A stretch of DNA of 64,000 bases from Myrica gale. Its lineage: Eukaryota > Streptophyta > Magnoliopsida > Fagales > Myricaceae. The notes below the pieces were generated by a model. It saw nothing but the letters and a program-made list of their open reading frames with translations. It searched no databases and had not been told where the DNA came from. Where the stretch lies: NCBI GenBank assembly GCA_963930655.1, contig OZ005609.1:16751001-16815000 (forward strand), in the 5' to 3' direction. How positions within the stretch are numbered: position 1 is the first letter of the stretch; the number at the start of each line of letters is the position of its first letter. The position numbers and the translations under genes were made by a program. This document shows, piece by piece, positions 61,963 through 64,000 of this stretch.

Positions 61963-62650
61963 CGTTCGGACGTTACAGAACAGTCCGAACCATACACAAA
62001 GACGTTCATATATTAAAATACAAGTTTTTCATCCTAAAACAATTCAATTTAAAAACCACTAACCTCAAATGCAATCCAACTTCAAATTCTCAAAGATATG
62101 CTCGCTCTTTTCACACCCTCTTCAATGAGATTGAACGCCCAAAATCCGCTCTCCGCTTCTCCTCGTGCTCAAATCTCTCATTTGCTTTTTTTCTCCGTTT
62201 TTCCTCCACTGTCTGCGAATCTGTAACTTTCATACGCTTGAATATTGTTCAGACCAGTAAAATAACGTTCGGACGCCTACGTGTATTAGTTTTCGAGGGA
62301 ATACATGCCGCCAAAATTTTCATATACGTCTAAACTACTATTTACCCGTCCGAACTCCCTCTTACAGTTCATCACACAGTTTTAGTAATTCTCAAACGAC
62401 AGTGTATGCTCAATAACATAAACATTCGGACACTCACATATCGTCCGAACACTACCTTACATTACCCGAGACTGTTTAGGAAATGCCAACACCATAGCAT
62501 CTGATAATAAACAATAACGTCCGAGCGGTAGTAAAACGAGTCCGGACGGTATTTTGAATTTCAGCAGTCCCGACCATCTAAACATGTGTTCGAACGGTTT
62601 ATTTTATATAATACGACACCATTCGATTTTATATTAAATAGTCCGAACGT
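61963..62650. repeat. Array of TTCGGAC/GTCCGAA motifs upstream of the CACTA transposase
   Basis: TTCGGAC or its complement GTCCGAA occurs at 61,965, 61,983, 62,268, 62,348, 62,425, 62,443 and 62,641, with variants GTCCGAG (62,519), GTCCGGACG (62,540) and GTTCGAACGG (62,588). Both orientations appear, often in inverted pairs about 18 bp apart (61,965/61,983; 62,425/62,443). The array lies upstream of the TNP2 start. Subterminal transposase-binding sites of CACTA elements have this organisation, so I infer that role. Confidence 0.6.
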
Positions 62651-63217
62651 TTTTGGACAATATGTATTTATTTTATTCATTTTTTAATTAACTTTATTAG
62701 CAAATTTTAAATAACCAAAGTTAGTTAATAATGTAAATAATAAATATTTTTTTGAATAAGTGTACCGAAATTATAAACGTAATATTAATTAAAATATTAT
62801 ATTAAGTTCTAATAAATACAAATAACATAATTGAAATGACATAAAACATAATATGAACAAAAACATCAAATAAAATCTATACATGTCCACAAAACATAAT
62901 ATAAAATTAAATGTTCTCAAAACATAATAAAAAACAAACGTAATAATAAAAGTAAATAAGGAAGGCTACGAATCATCCTCATCATCATCATCCGTGAATT
63001 TTAGGACGTGACGGACATGACGAAGGTGCTTCTCTATCAGCACGACCCGTTCAGTCAGAGGAAAGAGCTCCGCACCGGTTACCACGCCCCTCAAACTCTC
63101 CTTAAGTACAGCGACCTTCTTCTTCCATCTAGCGTCCATGTCGGCGACCTTCTACTCCAAAGTCGTGAGACGACGACTGATATCACTAACCATACAATGG
63201 GTGGGCTGCAAGACCGA
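62651..63217. other. AT-rich spacer plus tail of the minus-strand ORF region
   Basis: 62,651-62,960 is very AT-rich with AAAACATAAT words. From 62,960 onward a GC-richer region with (ATC)n at 62,975-62,993 follows. No CACTA terminus was seen. The 63,008-63,514 plus ORF overlaps the minus-strand ORF and is its antisense shadow. Confidence 0.45.
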
Positions 63218-64000
63218 CTACATCCGCTGAGACAGCTCCGTCATCATATCGTCCATCCAACTCGGTCGTTGTGGCCCAAGTCTATGGGTCGTGCTCTGTC
63301 CAGGATCCTCCCCCTCCATTGCCTCCACGGGCTGCTCTTGTCGTCTTCCTCTAGCAAACCGAGCGGCTTGCAGCGCTCGCCGTGTCTGGGCCATCGATTT
63401 GGAGAGTGTGGTCTTGTTGATCACCACCAGGGGAAGCGTCTTCGGCTCGTCACCACCCTCGGGTACCAGCATGGCGTGCAGGAACTGGGTCAGAAGAATC
63501 CCGTGCGGCAATGAAGTTGTAGCATCAATCTTCAAGGCCTCTGTACGAATGGACTGGTAGATGTATGATGCTATATCAACAGATAGCCCTCGTACAACTA
63601 CCAGGTACAGGAACTCGGCCCGGCTATACGATAGCTCTGTGGTGTACTTTTTCGGGTCGATGGAGGAGCATAGGATCAGATGCATGATCCGCCAAAAAGG
63701 AAGCAACTGCCCGTGTACCATATAGGCCCCATCCAAGATCGTTGTATCATCCCCCAGCATGATCTGGAATACCTCGGCCTTAGTAGGCCGGCCCTCCTCG
63801 CTCATTGGTAGGTTTGAGAACGCTGCCAAATCTCTCTCGTACCCGAAGAAATTCGCCAGCTCGTCCGATGAGAATATGATTGGAACGTTACGGACAGTAA
63901 CCTCCATACTAGGCTCCTCTAGGTTCCTCACCCGTAATATAGAGCAATAAAACTCCCGCATCATATTTTTCGAAGCATAGCCGGTCCTGTGGATCAAAGG
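63218..64000 (-). CDS. Partial ORF of plant transposon-associated type, open at the window end
   Basis: The minus-strand frame is open from 64,000 to the stop at 63,218. The apparent start at 63,997 is a TTG and not a real initiator, so the N-terminus lies beyond the window. It reads MMREFYCSILRVRNLEEPSM, FSSDELANFFGYE, HGQLLPFWRIMHLILCSSID, then SRAEFLYLVVVRGLSVDIAS, YIYQSIRTEALKIDATTSLP and HGILLTQFLHAMLV, followed by a basic and Gln/Glu-rich tail. The spacing F-R-MH--L and a final HG--LTQ--- resemble the 'putative plant transposon protein' domain found in plant retroelement ORFs. Function unknown. If it belongs to an LTR element it is a fossil; only the C-terminal part is seen. It could instead belong to the neighbouring CACTA element. 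Confidence 0.5.
   Translation of the reverse strand, partial: PLIHRTGYASKNMMREFYCSILRVRNLEEPSMEVTVRNVPIIFSSDELANFFGYERDLAAFSNLPMSEEGRPTKAEVFQIMLGDDTTILDGAYMVHGQLLPFWRIMHLILCSSIDPKKYTTELSYSRAEFLYLVVVRGLSVDIASYIYQSIRTEALKIDATTSLPHGILLTQFLHAMLVPEGGDEPKTLPLVVINKTTLSKSMAQTRRALQAARFARGRRQEQPVEAMEGEDPGQSTTHRLGPQRPSWMDDMMTELSQRM

Noticed and set aside
63008-63560. 168-aa and 89-aa plus-strand ORFs
   Set aside because: Antisense shadow of the GC-rich minus ORF at 63,218-64,000.
1-64000. tRNA, rRNA or snoRNA genes
   Set aside because: I looked for tRNA A/B-box pairs and rRNA-like blocks and saw none; a tRNAscan or Rfam run would be decisive.

Overview
This is nuclear DNA from a flowering plant, probably a woody eudicot (the species level is inference). 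The evidence is one intron-rich host gene with canonical GT-AG splice sites, a plastid ycf2 fragment lying in AT-rich nuclear sequence, plant-type LINEs, Copia and other LTR fossils, an endogenous Caulimoviridae-like copy, CACTA and hAT DNA transposons, and many target-site duplications (TSDs).

Layout. 1-5.3 kb: left end of a CACTA-type element with a triplicated ~395-bp subterminal unit. It carries a nested 651-bp hAT element and a broken captured fragment resembling an ORTH/VIM methylation-maintenance E3 ligase (RING part). 5.3-10.1 kb: a 5'-truncated LINE with endonuclease remains, reverse transcriptase, zinc knuckle and RNase H. 10.1-17.9 kb: a minus-strand Copia fossil split by two solo LTRs, each with a 5-bp TSD. 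18.2-18.6 kb: plastid ycf2 insert. 18.8-19.8 kb: a TG...CA element with very long inverted ends. 19.8-25.85 kb: a decayed endogenous pararetrovirus copy. 25.85-29.9 kb: AT-rich intergenic DNA.

30.27-49.45 kb (+ strand): the one gene I regard as functional, a ZFN1-like CCCH zinc-finger protein. It has seven coding exons and 448 aa with five C-x8-C-x5-C-x3-H fingers, every exon junction keeps frame, and exons total about 1.35 kb of 19.2 kb. The introns hold a TRIM with TSD, a TRIM-like solo LTR, a probable MITE, a 5'-truncated sense LINE, a near full-length antisense LINE, an hAT element, a 105-bp LINE tail and several tandem duplications. One duplication copied the exon-5 splice donor.

51.5-60.9 kb: two adjoining Copia fossils of different lineages, the first interrupted by a long LTR of the same family as the 11.6-15.2 kb solo LTR. 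The first Copia is the same family as the 10-18 kb relic and still shows the empty site matching that relic's 3.6-kb solo-LTR insertion. 60.9-64 kb: a minus-strand CACTA transposase N-terminal remnant, an upstream array of about ten TTCGGAC/GTCCGAA motifs, and a plant-transposon-type ORF running off the window end.

The most unusual observations are three LINE micro-insertions, in which only about 11-17 nt of LINE tail lies between 12-19-bp TSDs; the possible capture of a silencing-factor gene fragment by a CACTA element; and the duplicated splice donor in the host gene. I found no CRISPR, operon, tRNA or rRNA gene, and no new multi-gene system that I can defend.
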